NCBI GenBank assembly: GCA_963761435.1
Contig: CAVXHJ010000010.1
Coordinates: 62,001-126,000, forward strand
Origin: Roseiarcus sp963761435
Lineage (GTDB): Bacteria; Pseudomonadota; Alphaproteobacteria; Rhizobiales; Beijerinckiaceae
Direction: 5' to 3'
DNA: 64,000 bases
Below are positions 55,246 through 64,000 of the stretch, piece by piece. Made by a program: the position numbers and the translations under genes. Each line of letters begins with the position of its first letter. Position 1 is the stretch's first letter. The notes under the pieces were generated by a model. The model made no database searches. It worked only from the letters and a program-made list of their open reading frames with translations, and was not told where the DNA came from.

Positions 55246-56156
55246 GCGCGACCCGATGCGGGTTCGTCGCGATCATCGGCGCGCCCAACGCCGGCAAGTC
55301 CACCCTCATCAATGCGCTCGTGGGCGAAAAGGTCTCGATCGTCACCCGCAAGGCCCAAACCACACGCTCGGTCGTGCGCGGCGTCATGACCAGGGAGAGC
55401 GCGCAGATCGTGTTCGTCGACACGCCCGGCCTCTTTGCGCCCAAGCGGCGGCTCGACCGGGCGATGGTCGCTTCCGCCTGGAGCGCGGCGGCCGACGCCG
55501 ACGTGCTGGCGCTCATGATCGACGCCAGGAAAGAGACCAGCCAACCAGGCCTGACCGAGGAGACCCGGGCGATCCTCGCCGGGCTCGGCGGCGCCGCCAA
55601 GCCCAAGCTCGCCGTCCTCAACAAGATCGACCTTGTCGAGCGGCCGAAGCTCCTCGAGCTCGCCGCCGCCCTCAATGCGGCGATGGTCTTCGACGAGACC
55701 TTCATGATCAGCGCCGCGACCGGCGACGGGCTTGCGCGGCTGACTGAGCGCCTCATCGAACTCATCCCGCCGGGACCGTGGCTCTACCCCGAGGACCAGA
55801 TCGCCGAGGCGCCGATCCGTTCGCTGGCGGCGGAAATCACCCGCGAAAAGCTGATCGAGCGGCTTCACGACGAACTGCCCTATCAGGCGACCGTCGAGAC
55901 CGACAGCTGGAAGGACCTGCCGGACGGCTCGGCGCGGATCGAGCAGACAATCTTCGTCACCCGCGAGAGCCACCGAAAGATCGTCCTCGGCGAGGGTGGG
56001 CGCAAGATCAAGGCGATCGGAACGGCCGCGCGCAAGGACATCGCCGAGGCGCATGGCGCAAAGGTTCACCTCTTCCTGTTCGTCAAGGTGCGCGAGAACT
56101 GGCTCGACGACCCCGAGCGCTACCGGGCGATGGGGCTCGACTTCCCGAAGGGGTAA
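55242..56156 (+). CDS. era: GTPase Era
   Basis: A 304-residue ribosome-assembly GTPase that binds 16S rRNA. G1 GAPNAGKST is at residues 11-19, G3 DTPG near 60, and G4 NKID near 124. The C-terminal KH domain (about 205-300) has ESHRKIVLGEGGRKIKAIG. GTG start, translationally coupled to rnc. The usual downstream recO is missing; a repeat-rich gap follows. Confidence 0.96.
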   Translation: MSATRCGFVAIIGAPNAGKSTLINALVGEKVSIVTRKAQTTRSVVRGVMTRESAQIVFVDTPGLFAPKRRLDRAMVASAWSAAADADVLALMIDARKETSQPGLTEETRAILAGLGGAAKPKLAVLNKIDLVERPKLLELAAALNAAMVFDETFMISAATGDGLARLTERLIELIPPGPWLYPEDQIAEAPIRSLAAEITREKLIERLHDELPYQATVETDSWKDLPDGSARIEQTIFVTRESHRKIVLGEGGRKIKAIGTAARKDIAEAHGAKVHLFLFVKVRENWLDDPERYRAMGLDFPKG

Positions 56157-57259
56157 GGCGGACGAGTGGCGGAGCGAAAGCCCATGAAAATGAAATCGCT
56201 TTCAAACCCTTTTTTTTGCTTTTCGGATTCGTGACTTTTCAAAGGGTAATGAGCGATTCCAATCATTTTCTCATTTTCTCATTTTTCTCCTTGACGGACC
56301 GCCTTTCCAGCCGCGTTGATGCTGCGAATGGGAAATGCTGTAGCATAATTTCCGATTTTCCGCAAGGAAATTCGCGCTCTTATGGCGTTATGTGTTGGTC
56401 GGCCGGTATTGCTGTTCGTTCGTCGAACCCTTGCCGTCATGGCCGGGCTTGTCCCGGCCATCCACGCCGGGCATACCGCGTGACACGTTACCGCCTCGAC
56501 GCGACCGGCAGGATAGGTGGACGATCGTCGTTCGCCGAACCCTTGCGGATCATGGCCGGGCTTGTCCCGGCCATGCACACCGGGTCACCGCAAGATCGAG
56601 TCCCGCCTCGGCGCGATCGGCAGGATAGGCGGACAGTCGCAAGGCTGTTCGCGCTATGCCCGCGTAGATGCGCTGGGCCTTCGTGGATGGCCGGGACAAG
56701 CCCGGCCATGACGCCTTGATCGCGCCGTCCGCCACCTCCCAATTCCTTCCCCACAACAGCCAACGCCATGAAGAGCCGAAATTCGCGCTCTTGTCGCGTT
56801 GGCTGTTGCCGGCGGATATCGGTGACACTTTACTCAATCACCCAATAGGTGCGAGTTGTCGCCGTTCTCGGCGAGGATCACTCAGGATCATTGGGGATCA
56901 TTGAGGTATCGATATCACCGATATCCACCGATATCCCACCGATATCCGATATCCCGATATCCGATATCCCCGGCGTGGATGGCCGGGACAAGCCCGGCCA
57001 TGACGGCAAGGGGTCGACCAACAGATAACGCCATAAGAGCCCAAATTCGCCATCGACACCCCTTTGACATGGGTCGGCTTTTCAGCCTCCACCCCCTTGC
57101 TGGCTCGAGAGCAGACTGAGGCTATGGAGCGACCGGGCGGCGAAATGTATATCTCCTCCCGGTCAAAGTCTGAGAACCGGCTGGACGACCGCGAGCCTTC
57201 GCAAAACATCTCGTCGAGCGCGACGAGGCCGATCGCAGGGCAGGGACAGGATAATCGCG
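56157..57259. repeat. 1.1-kb repeat-rich gap with four REP-like palindromes
   Basis: The palindrome core GGCCGGGCTTGTCCCGGCC with ATs at both ends occurs at 56439-56461 and 56552-56574, and in inverse orientation at 56687-56709 and 56979-57001. Longer flanks (CTCTTATGGCGTTAT, GTTGGTCG, CCTTGCCGTC, CCACGCCGG) are shared by the first and last copies, which form a large inverted pair. A 13-bp inverted repeat, CAACAGCCAACGC (56754-56766) with its complement (56796-56808), lies in the middle. A loose cruciform after era pairs AATCGCT (56194-56200) with AGCGATT (56252-56258) and CCCTTT with AAAGGG. No gene was recognised. Confidence 0.85.
56911..56970. repeat. seven GATATC units in a short array
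   Basis: GATATC recurs at 56911, 56920, 56930, 56941, 56948, 56956 and 56963, mostly as CCGATATC, at steps of 9, 10, 11, 7, 8 and 7. Just before it, GGATCATTG is repeated. It abuts the last REP-like palindrome. The uneven period argues for slippage growth or a cluster of protein sites rather than a coding repeat. Confidence 0.85.
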
Positions 57260-58219
57260 ATGCCTTCCACGCACGAGCGCTTCAAGATCGCCGTCCTGGA
57301 CGACTACCAGAACGTCGCTCTTTCGCTGGCGGACTGGTCCGTGCTGGACGGGCGGGCGAGCGTCACGATATTCAACGATCATCTGGCCGACTCCGACGCC
57401 ATCGTCGAGCGCCTCCAACCCTTCGACATCGTCTGCGTGATGCGGGAGCGCACGCCGATGACGCGCGCGATCATCGAGCGCTTGCCCAAGCTGCGCATGA
57501 TCGCCTCGACCGCGGGCCGCAACGCCTCGATCGATCTCAAGGCGGCGGAGGAGCGCGGCGTGCAGGTCGCTCACACAGGCTATACCTCCGCGCCGACGAT
57601 CGAACTCACCTGGGCGCTCATCCTTGCCGGCGCCCGCAATCTCATCGCCGAGAACGGGTCGCTGCGCAGCGGCGGATGGCAGCAGTCGGTCGGCGATGAC
57701 ATGGCGGGGCGGACGCTCGGCCTCCTGGGTCTCGGCAACATCGGCGGCGCGGTCGCCCGGATCGGCCGCGCCTTCAACATGAAGGCGATCGCCTGGAGCC
57801 AGAATCTCACCGCCGAGCGGGCGGCCGAAGCCGGCGCCGCCCTGGTCACGAAGGATGAGCTCTTCCAAGAGGCGGATATCGTTTCCATTCATCTCGTGCT
57901 CAGCGACAGGACGCGGGGCCTTGTCGGCGCGGGAGAACTCGCGCTCATGAAACCGACCGCGCGCCTCATCAACACCTCTCGCGGACCGATCGTGGTCGAG
58001 GCCGATCTCCTTCAAGCGCTCCGAGACAAGAGGATCGCCGGCGCGGCCATCGATGTCTTCGATGAGGAGCCATTGCCGCCCGAGCACCCGTTCCGGAGCC
58101 TGCCGAACCTGCTTGCGACGCCCCATATCGGCTACGTCTCCCGCGGGCTCTATGAGCGGTTCTATCGGGACACGGTCGACAACATCGCCCGGTGGCTCGA
58201 CGGCCAAGCCGAGCGATGA
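57260..58219 (+). CDS. D-2-hydroxyacid dehydrogenase
   Basis: A 319-residue NAD-dependent dehydrogenase. The dinucleotide loop GLLGLGNIGGAVARIGRAF is near residues 153-171, INTSRGPIVVEADLLQAL near 237-254 (Arg) and DVFDEEPLPPEHPF near 265-278 (Glu), with ATPHIGYVS carrying the catalytic His. It interconverts 2-hydroxy and 2-keto acids; substrate unclear. ACAGGA lies upstream of the ATG. Confidence 0.92.
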   Translation: MPSTHERFKIAVLDDYQNVALSLADWSVLDGRASVTIFNDHLADSDAIVERLQPFDIVCVMRERTPMTRAIIERLPKLRMIASTAGRNASIDLKAAEERGVQVAHTGYTSAPTIELTWALILAGARNLIAENGSLRSGGWQQSVGDDMAGRTLGLLGLGNIGGAVARIGRAFNMKAIAWSQNLTAERAAEAGAALVTKDELFQEADIVSIHLVLSDRTRGLVGAGELALMKPTARLINTSRGPIVVEADLLQALRDKRIAGAAIDVFDEEPLPPEHPFRSLPNLLATPHIGYVSRGLYERFYRDTVDNIARWLDGQAER

Positions 58220-58354
58220 CCCGGCGCGGCCGGACGATTAAATCGACGCAGCGTGAGGGGCGTCACAGACGCATCGGCCTCGATATGGATATTGAGAGTC
58301 GCTCCCGCTGATCCGGCGAGCGTTCGATAAATTGCAGTTCGAGGGAATCCCCAC

Positions 58355-58726
58355 GTGGCGAAAGACGATCCTGGACGCAAGCCCTTTGCGGGCAATTGCC
58401 TGGCGAACTCGACCGCGGTCAACTCAGGCTTTGGAGCAATTGGCCCTGTTCCGCCAAAAAAACGGCTCGTGGTTGAATCCGTTTCCGCCCAGCTTGTCAC
58501 CTCCACCTCGGGGTCGCTCTACACAATGCAGATCAATGGCCCCTTCACCTTGATGATGATCCCGAGCCTCATTACCGACGGTCCGTTCAATCTCCGGCGC
58601 TACTACGCCACCCACGCGATCCGCTTCTATGTCGAGGCCGGGCAGTCGATGCAGTTTCAAGTGGCCACTGTCGGAGACGCAGGACAAGCCTCCTGCTCGG
58701 TCAGCGGGTACTTTCTGGACACGTGA
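58355..58726 (+). CDS. hypothetical small protein, GTG start
   Basis: A 123-residue frame with protein-like composition: beta-rich segments (LVVESVSAQLVTSTSGSLYTMQ, IRFYVEAGQSMQFQVATVG) and two cysteines far apart. No signal peptide or membrane helix, no known domain. No strong ribosome site before GTG 58355. It could be a small beta-sandwich protein. The convergent GcrA-like gene ends 40 bases later. Confidence 0.55.
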   Translation: MAKDDPGRKPFAGNCLANSTAVNSGFGAIGPVPPKKRLVVESVSAQLVTSTSGSLYTMQINGPFTLMMIPSLITDGPFNLRRYYATHAIRFYVEAGQSMQFQVATVGDAGQASCSVSGYFLDT

Positions 58727-58766
58727 CCGGCGCGATGGCGACACCGCGCGCCGCGAGCGTCCTTCG

Positions 58767-59210
58767 TCACCCCGGGCGGTAGGCCATGCGGCAATGGCCG
58801 GGACAGTAGGAACGGCCCTCAGCCGGCGCGAGCCCGCAATAAGCGAAGTCTCCGCATCTGGGGTCTCCCAGCGGCCATCGGCAGGCTGCCTGCCGGATGT
58901 CTTCGAACCTTGTCCGCCGCATGTCGCCGACCTCGGCGTCGGCGAAGGCCCAAAGCGCGTTCCTCCGATGCGGGCTCTTCGTCCGGACGTCGCAGGGGAA
59001 GGAAGAAGCGGGCAGCCGCCGCGCGCGCCGCGGCCCTGATCCCGGGGCTGACAATCGCCCGTCGCCGTTGAGCCTGACGCCGATCCGGTTCGCCTTGCCG
59101 ATCACGGCATTGCGGGAGGCCGCGCCGAGCGCCTGCGCGATGACGTTTGCGCTTCTTCCCTCGAGCGCCAGCCTCTTCAAGACCTCGATCAACTCTTCGG
59201 TCCACAGCAT
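58767..59210 (-). CDS. GcrA-family cell-cycle regulator
   Basis: A 147-residue protein. The N-terminal helix-turn-helix (WTEELIEVLKRLALEGRSANVIAQALG) and SRNAVIGKANRIG match GcrA, which binds GANTC-methylated promoters with sigma-70. The C-terminal CRWPLGDPRCGDFAYCG and SYCPGHCRMAYRP match the sigma-interacting region. ATG 59210 has GGGGGAG upstream. The middle is a basic linker. It may be a paralogue of the main gcrA. Confidence 0.9.
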   Translation of the reverse strand: MLWTEELIEVLKRLALEGRSANVIAQALGAASRNAVIGKANRIGVRLNGDGRLSAPGSGPRRARRLPASSFPCDVRTKSPHRRNALWAFADAEVGDMRRTRFEDIRQAACRWPLGDPRCGDFAYCGLAPAEGRSYCPGHCRMAYRPG

Positions 59211-59468
59211 CCCGCACTCCCCCAGACGTTCGGCCGCTTCAGAAGGAGCGATCAAGCGAGCCCATTCCGACAGCAGGCAATTCGCGGACGCCACCGGATC
59301 ATGTCGCGTCCGTCAAAAGGTGAAAAACTCGTTAATCTCAGGAGGTTGTCAGGAAGGCAGGGCGCCGCAACGGTATATTTCGAACCGTCCGAGGCGATCT
59401 GCTATACGGTATGGCTGCGGCGGGTCGCGAATGGCCGCAATCTGCATTCCGAATGAGAGGAGCGTCTC

Positions 59469-60158
59469 ATGACGAGGGGCGGTTCAGGAAAGACCGGGTC
59501 CGTGCGAACGGCGCCCTACACGTCCTACAGGACCTTCATGACGTTCATCGAGGACCTTCGCGAGCATGGCGTGCCGTCGCGCATCGACCGCAGCGTGCTG
59601 ACGCGCTTTTCCGGGGCGGTCGGCGGACAGCTCATGCACGCGCTTCGCTTTCTTGGCCTGATCGACGATGAGGGGCGCACGACGCAGCGTCTAGGAGAGC
59701 TCGCGGTCGCGCACGGCGGAGCGGAATGGCCCGAGGCGTTATCGCAATTGCTCATGGAGGCCTATGCGCCCGTGTTCGCGATCGACCTCGAAACCGCCAC
59801 GCCCTCGCATTTCAGCGCGGCGTTCCGCAATGCCTTTCCCGCCGCGGACGCCGTCATCCAGAAGTGCGTCACCTTCTTTCTTTACGCCGCGGCCGACGCG
59901 GGGCTGAAGGTGAGCGCCCGCATCCTCAAGGGCCGAAAGCCGCGTCCGCTCGCGCCGCGCAGGACGACAAGGCGGACAATCGCGAGGGCGAAGGAGGCCG
60001 AGGCGGACCCGTCCGAACCTCTGCCGGTTGCGCCGCCCATCGAGCGCAGGAAGCCTTCGGAAATGCTTTTCGCGCAGCTCGACCCAAGCGCGATGAACGA
60101 GGAACAACAGGCGGCGGTCTGGACCTTGCTGAAATATTTCAAGGCAAGGGGATTGTGA
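59469..60158 (+). CDS. DUF5343-domain protein
   Basis: A 229-residue protein. Residues about 15-145 (PYTSYRTFMTFIEDLREHGVPSRIDRS, LMHALRFLGLIDDEGRTT, AVIQKCVTFFLYAAADAGLKVS) match DUF5343, a winged-helix-like domain of unknown role. The remaining region is basic and Pro-rich, ending in a short helix (NEEQQAAVWTLLKYFKARG). GAGAGGAGCG lies upstream of the ATG. It is convergent with the FAD-linked oxidase. Confidence 0.8.
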   Translation: MTRGGSGKTGSVRTAPYTSYRTFMTFIEDLREHGVPSRIDRSVLTRFSGAVGGQLMHALRFLGLIDDEGRTTQRLGELAVAHGGAEWPEALSQLLMEAYAPVFAIDLETATPSHFSAAFRNAFPAADAVIQKCVTFFLYAAADAGLKVSARILKGRKPRPLAPRRTTRRTIARAKEAEADPSEPLPVAPPIERRKPSEMLFAQLDPSAMNEEQQAAVWTLLKYFKARGL

Positions 60159-60198
60159 TCGCATGCGGGCGAAGCGCCCATTCGAGCGCGGCGCGAAA

Positions 60199-61764
60199 CT
60201 AGGGGACCAGCACGCCGGGGTTCATGATCCCGGCGGGGTCGAGCGCGCCCTTCGCCGCCGCGAACGCTCTTCCGAACAGGTCGGGGCGCTGGGCGCGATA
60301 CCAGGGCATGTGGTCGCGTCCGACTGCATGGTGATGGGTGATCGTGCCGCCGGCGGCGATCAGCGCGTCGGAGGCGCGGGTCTTGATATGCCGCCATTGC
60401 TCGATGAGGCGCCCGGGATCGCCGAGCACGTTGAACGTGTAATAGACCGCCGGCCCGTCCGGATAGACGTGGGTGAAGCGGGTCGAGACGGTCCCCTTGC
60501 GGCCGGTCGCCTCGGTGAGCGCGTCCTCCGTCGCCTTGCGGACGGCGGCGTGGAAAGCCTCGAACCTGTCCCAGGTGATGGCGGTCTCGAACGTGTCGTT
60601 GATGATTCCCATCGGCGCGGTCAGCTCGCGCGCATAGGGCATGCGGATGAAGGCGGTGCGCCAGCGTAAACCCGCCGCCTCGTCGGAATGGCGCCGCCCG
60701 CCGCAGTCGGCCATGAGCTCGACCGCCCGCGCCATCCACGCCTCGACCGGATGGTCGCCGGATTCGAAGGCGACGACCAGCACGCTCTCCTCATAGGCGT
60801 TGACGCCATAGGCGCCCGCCTCGTCATTGTCGATGACGCGCAGGTTCGACGGGTAGAGCCCGGCCTGGGCGACGGCGCGGACCGCCCGCGCGGCGGCGAA
60901 GAAATTCTGGAAGCCGAACACGGCGTCAGCGCGGAAGCGGGGCCGGCCCTGCAGCCGCATCCAGGCCTCCGTGATGACGCCAAGCGAGCCCTCCGAGCCG
61001 ATCATCATGCGGTCGGGACTGGGACCGGCGCCCGAGCCCGGCAGGCGGCGCAACTCCATCGCGCCGGCCGGCGTGATCATGCGGATGCTTTCGACGAAAT
61101 CGTCGATGTGGGTATAGAGCGTGGCGAAGTGGCCCCCCGAGCGAGTCGCGATCCAGCCGCCCAGCGTCGAGAACTCGAAGCTCTGCGGATAGTGGCGGAT
61201 GGCGAAGCCGTGCGGTTTCAAGGCCGCCTCGATCGCCGGGCCGCGAACGCCGCCCTGGATGCGCGCGGCGCGGCTCGCGCTGTCCACCTCGAGCACGCGG
61301 TCGAAATGGCGCATGTCGAGGCTGACCGCTCCCTTGTATCCGTCGCCGACGATAGGCTCGACGCCGCCGACCACCGAGGAGCCGGCGCCGAACGGAATGA
61401 CCGCGACCTTCGCCCCGCCCGCCCAATCGAGCACGGCTTCGATGTCGGCTTCAGTCTCGGGCAGCGCGACAAGGTCCGGCGCGTTGGCGAAGTCGCGGTG
61501 AAACGCGCGGACGGTCTCGGGGTACGACTTGCCGTAGGTGTGGACGAGACGCTCGTACGGCTCATGCGTGAGCACGCCGGCGAGCGCGGCGGGCGCCGAG
61601 ATGCGCGGCGGCTTGAGCGCGATCTCGGAGGCTTGCGGCGGCGCGCTCAGGCGCGGCTCGGCGCCGAGACGCTCGGCGGCGAAGCGGAAGAGATGCGCGC
61701 GCTCGCCGTCGCTGAGGCCCTCGCCCTCATTTCCCCAGCCGTAGAATTTGAGCCTCGGCGCCAT
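60199..61764 (-). CDS. FAD-linked oxidase, alkyl-DHAP-synthase-like
   Basis: A 521-residue flavoprotein. The FAD-binding half (about 90-270) has VIPFGAGSSVVGGVEP and FEFSTLGGWIATRSGGHFATLY. The C-terminal oxidase domain ends with THHHAVGRDHMPWY and LDPAGIMNPGVL. These are shared with alkyldihydroxyacetonephosphate synthase and glycolate/lactate oxidase relatives. Substrate not certain. The gene stands alone between convergent and co-directional neighbours. Confidence 0.88.
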   Translation of the reverse strand: MAPRLKFYGWGNEGEGLSDGERAHLFRFAAERLGAEPRLSAPPQASEIALKPPRISAPAALAGVLTHEPYERLVHTYGKSYPETVRAFHRDFANAPDLVALPETEADIEAVLDWAGGAKVAVIPFGAGSSVVGGVEPIVGDGYKGAVSLDMRHFDRVLEVDSASRAARIQGGVRGPAIEAALKPHGFAIRHYPQSFEFSTLGGWIATRSGGHFATLYTHIDDFVESIRMITPAGAMELRRLPGSGAGPSPDRMMIGSEGSLGVITEAWMRLQGRPRFRADAVFGFQNFFAAARAVRAVAQAGLYPSNLRVIDNDEAGAYGVNAYEESVLVVAFESGDHPVEAWMARAVELMADCGGRRHSDEAAGLRWRTAFIRMPYARELTAPMGIINDTFETAITWDRFEAFHAAVRKATEDALTEATGRKGTVSTRFTHVYPDGPAVYYTFNVLGDPGRLIEQWRHIKTRASDALIAAGGTITHHHAVGRDHMPWYRAQRPDLFGRAFAAAKGALDPAGIMNPGVLVP

Positions 61765-61804
61765 GACGGTTCCTCACTACGTAAATTGTCGGGTATCGCG
61801 CTGA

Positions 61805-62176
61805 TTATTTTGAACGCAGGGGCAACACGCGCAATCGTGATCGAGCCGGATCGACCGTGAGCAGCGCGCCTTCTTCCAGCTGCGCCGCCATCTGCCGAAC
61901 GGCCTCAATCAGCGTCGGACCAACAGTCTCCGGCCGGACATCATCCGACCGGATCTGAACCACGCTCGGCTTGGCTCCCTGTGTCGCCGCGAGGATAGCG
62001 CTGAAATCCAAATCGTGAGTGAGGACGACGTATCCATTGTCCCGCGCGAACGCCATGATGGCGCTATCGGAAGCATTGGCCGGGCCAACGCTTGACCAAT
62101 GCGAGGCTTGAATTCCCGCCTCGCGCAGCCTGTTCACCCAACGTGGCGATAAATTCATGGCAACCAGCAGTTTCAT
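61805..62176 (-). CDS. DUF5615 PIN-like toxin, first acidic residue replaced
   Basis: A 123-residue PIN-like protein, the toxin of a DUF433/DUF5615 module. The family start MKLLVDxNLSP reads MKLLVAMNLSP here, so the first metal-binding Asp is Ala. The later LTHDLDFSAIL is intact. The ATG overlaps the antitoxin stop (ATGA). If the Asp is needed, the nuclease may be inactive. Confidence 0.85.
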   Translation of the reverse strand: MKLLVAMNLSPRWVNRLREAGIQASHWSSVGPANASDSAIMAFARDNGYVVLTHDLDFSAILAATQGAKPSVVQIRSDDVRPETVGPTLIEAVRQMAAQLEEGALLTVDPARSRLRVLPLRSK

Positions 62177-62403
62177 CCGCTGGCCAGCACCACTTCCCGC
62201 TCTTCAGCCCTCCACGCGGCGTACCTCAACGCCTGCAAGATGTCTTCGCGCTCGAGGTAGGGAAAGTCGCTTAGAACTTCCTCGATACTGCAACCCGCGC
62301 CGATCTGTCCGACGATCATGCCAACCGTAACTCTCATGCCGCGGATGCACGCCTTGCCACCCATGATCTCGGCACTTTGGCTAATCCGTTCCAGCCTTTC
62401 CAC
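62173..62403 (-). CDS. DUF433 antitoxin
   Basis: A 76-residue protein with the DUF433 pattern: GGKACIRGMRVTVGMIVGQIGAG followed by IEEVLSDFPYLEREDILQALRYAAW, a small winged-helix-like fold. It pairs with the DUF5615 toxin by a four-base overlap and should bind it and the module's promoter. Confidence 0.88.
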   Translation of the reverse strand: MERLERISQSAEIMGGKACIRGMRVTVGMIVGQIGAGCSIEEVLSDFPYLEREDILQALRYAAWRAEEREVVLASG

Positions 62404-62509
62404 AACTGTCTCCTCGAAGGTCCGCGCCCAACGGTTCTAATGGGTCACCGTTGGTCGCGACAAGCTACTGCGCGATACCGGGCGCTTTGGGCGCCAAGAC
62501 CGTCTCTCC

Positions 62510-63954
62510 CTATGGCGCCTGGAGCCACCCCTCCGCCGCCGCCCGCATCGCCGCCCAGACCGCCTCGACGTCGGCGGTTTCCGTCGCCAGCGCGCCGACC
62601 GACACGCGCGCCATCCAGCGCCCGTCGAGGATCGCGGGCGTGAGATAGGCCGCGCCCGAGCGGTTCACCGTCTCGACCCAGGCGGTCGTGTGGGCGTCGA
62701 GCGCTTCGCCGTCGAGCGCCGAGCCGTCGGGCGCGGGCGGCTCGTGACGGACGCACACCGTCTGCAGGTTGACCGGCGCGACGACCCGCCAGCCCGGAGC
62801 GGCGGCGACCTTTTCCGCCAGCCATCGGGCGTTGGCGATGTCGCGGCGCAGCCGCTTCTGCAGCCCGCTGACGCCTTGCTCGCGAATGATGAACCAGAGC
62901 TTCAGCGCCCGGAAGCGGCGCCCGAGCGGGATGCCCCAGTCGCGCAGGTTCTTGACCTCGCCGTCGACCGAGGATTGCAGGAAGCTCGGATTGGTCGACA
63001 TGACCCGCATCAGATGCTCGGGATCGCGCACATAATAGACCGAGCAATCGAACGGCGCGCCGAGCCATTTGTGCGCGTTGATCACGAGCGAGTCGGCGCC
63101 CTCGACGCCCGTCCCACATCCAGCGGCATTCGGGCAGGATCATCGCGCTGCCCGCCATCGCGGCGTCGACATGAAGCCAGATTCCGTGGCGGCGCGCGAT
63201 TTCGGCAATCGGCGCGATCGGATCGATCGCCGTGGTCGCCGTCGTGCCGACGGTCGCGACGATGGCGCAGGGAAGGTCGCCATTCGCGATATCGGCGGCG
63301 ACCATCTCCGCCAGCGCGTCGGCGCGCATCGCGTATTTCGCGTCAAACGGGACGAGCCGCAAATTGTCGCGGCCGAACCCGGCGAGCAGCGCGCCCTTGT
63401 CGACCGAGCTGTGGGCGTGGGCCGAGACATAGACGCGCGGCGTTCGCGCTTCCCCCTGCAGGCCGCCGCGCGCGAGCGCGTAATTTGTCGCCCGCTCGCG
63501 CGCGCAGATGAGCGCGACCAGCGTCGAGGTCGAGGCGGTGTCCTGAATGACGCCGCTAAAGGCCGGCGAGAGGCCGAGCATCTGGCGGAGCCAGTCGGTC
63601 ACGACCTCCTCGACTTCCGTCACCGCCGGGACTCGACTGCCACGAGAGGCCAATCACGCCGAGCCCAGTCGAGACGAGATCGGCGAGGATGCCCGCATGA
63701 AGCGCGTTGGCGGGGAAATAGCCGAAGAAGCGGGGATGCTGCCAAAGCGACAAGCCGGGCAGGACGAGTCGATCGAGATCGGCGATGACCGCAGCGAAGT
63801 CCTCCGGCGCCTCCGGCGGCGCGGAGGGCAGGGCGTCGCGGATTTCGCCGGGCTTCGTCTTCGCCATCACCGGCCGTTTCGCCAGGCTCTCATGGTAGTC
63901 GGCGAGCCAGTCGATGAGCCGGTGGCCGTAAAGGCGGAACTCTTCAGGAGACAC
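62510..63954 (-). CDS. PLP-dependent aromatic-amino-acid-decarboxylase-like enzyme, interrupted by two +1 insertions
   Basis: Group II decarboxylase of the DDC type. Segments in three frames fit end to end. The first (MSPEEFRLYGHRLIDWLADYH to GLSWQSSP) breaks at CCGGG 63626-63630. The second runs from AVTEVEEVVTDWLRQMLG to RWMWDG and breaks at CCC 63108-63110. The third starts at VINAHKWLGAPFDCSVYYV, with the PLP lysine. Removing one base at each gives 480 residues, the family length. HVDAAMAGSA is the PLP-Asp block. It decarboxylates an aromatic or other amino acid; substrate unknown. Start ATG 63954. Confidence 0.88.
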
Positions 63955-64000
63955 GGGTGCTTTCCTGTCCTTGCGGTTTGGGGCACAGGGATGCGACGGG

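Noticed and set aside
56911..56970. GATATC array as a CRISPR
   Set aside because: Units are six to eight bases with one- to five-base gaps; there are no spacers of 30-40 bases and no cas genes.

Overview
The window is GC-rich chromosomal DNA from an alphaproteobacterium, most likely a member of the Hyphomicrobiales (Rhizobiales). The evidence is the gene order tRNA-Cys / isoaspartyl methyltransferase / tolC / popZ-like (DUF2497) / valS, a glyA-nrdR-ribD-ribE order, lepB-rnc-era, an ExoR-like Sel1-repeat regulator, a phosphatidylcholine synthase, a GcrA-type regulator, and a candidate LexA box of the alphaproteobacterial GTTC-N7-GTTC type. The family (for example Beijerinckiaceae or Methylocystaceae) is only a guess. 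No transposase, integrase, phage gene or CRISPR array was seen.

Layout. 1-8.2 kb: queuosine genes (partial queA, tgt), enolase, an L,D-transpeptidase, an FtsB-like protein, then glyA-nrdR-ribD. 8.2-8.8 kb: an unknown ORF splits ribD from ribE. 9.6-18.4 kb: a minus-strand surface-glycan or secondary-metabolite decoration island, visibly lower in GC in places. Read 5' to 3' it is sxtJ-like, a 49-residue DUF5989 microprotein, a NodU/SxtI-type carbamoyltransferase, a membrane-anchored SGNH protein, two Gfo/Idh/MocA oxidoreductases and a B12-binding radical SAM enzyme. 18.4-25.2 kb: ClC channel, half an AbrB-type membrane protein, a second L,D-transpeptidase, a class III nucleotide cyclase, an SRPBCC protein and a UbiH-like monooxygenase. 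Among these lies a regulatory region with a LexA-type promoter that has no obvious gene behind it. 25.3-32.4 kb: pcs, tRNA-Cys, pcm, tolC, popZ-like, valS.

32.6-41.2 kb: ExoR-like regulator, a 45-residue microprotein coupled to an acyltransferase-SGNH fusion, an alpha/beta hydrolase, a PQQ dehydrogenase and an MFS exporter. 41.2-47.6 kb: a methyltransferase and an RND efflux operon (96-residue protein, permease, adaptor), divergent from a TetR regulator with an operator between them. 47.6-53.5 kb: UBP zinc finger plus a cNMP-domain flavoprotein, a nickel/cobalt permease behind a perfect 16-bp inverted repeat, tRNA-Glu and a quinone oxidoreductase. 53.6-64 kb: lepB-rnc-era, a 1.1-kb repeat field, a 2-hydroxyacid dehydrogenase, GcrA-like, DUF5343, an FAD-linked oxidase, a DUF433/DUF5615 toxin-antitoxin pair and a PLP decarboxylase.

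Quality caveat. Six otherwise intact genes (eno, an L,D-transpeptidase, the acyltransferase-SGNH fusion, the alpha/beta hydrolase, the RND permease and the PLP decarboxylase) carry eight single-base indels in total. Each lies beside a short run of one base, and each is repaired by changing one base. That pattern points to sequencing or assembly errors rather than real pseudogenes. Such genes are reported as whole CDSs with the indel positions given.
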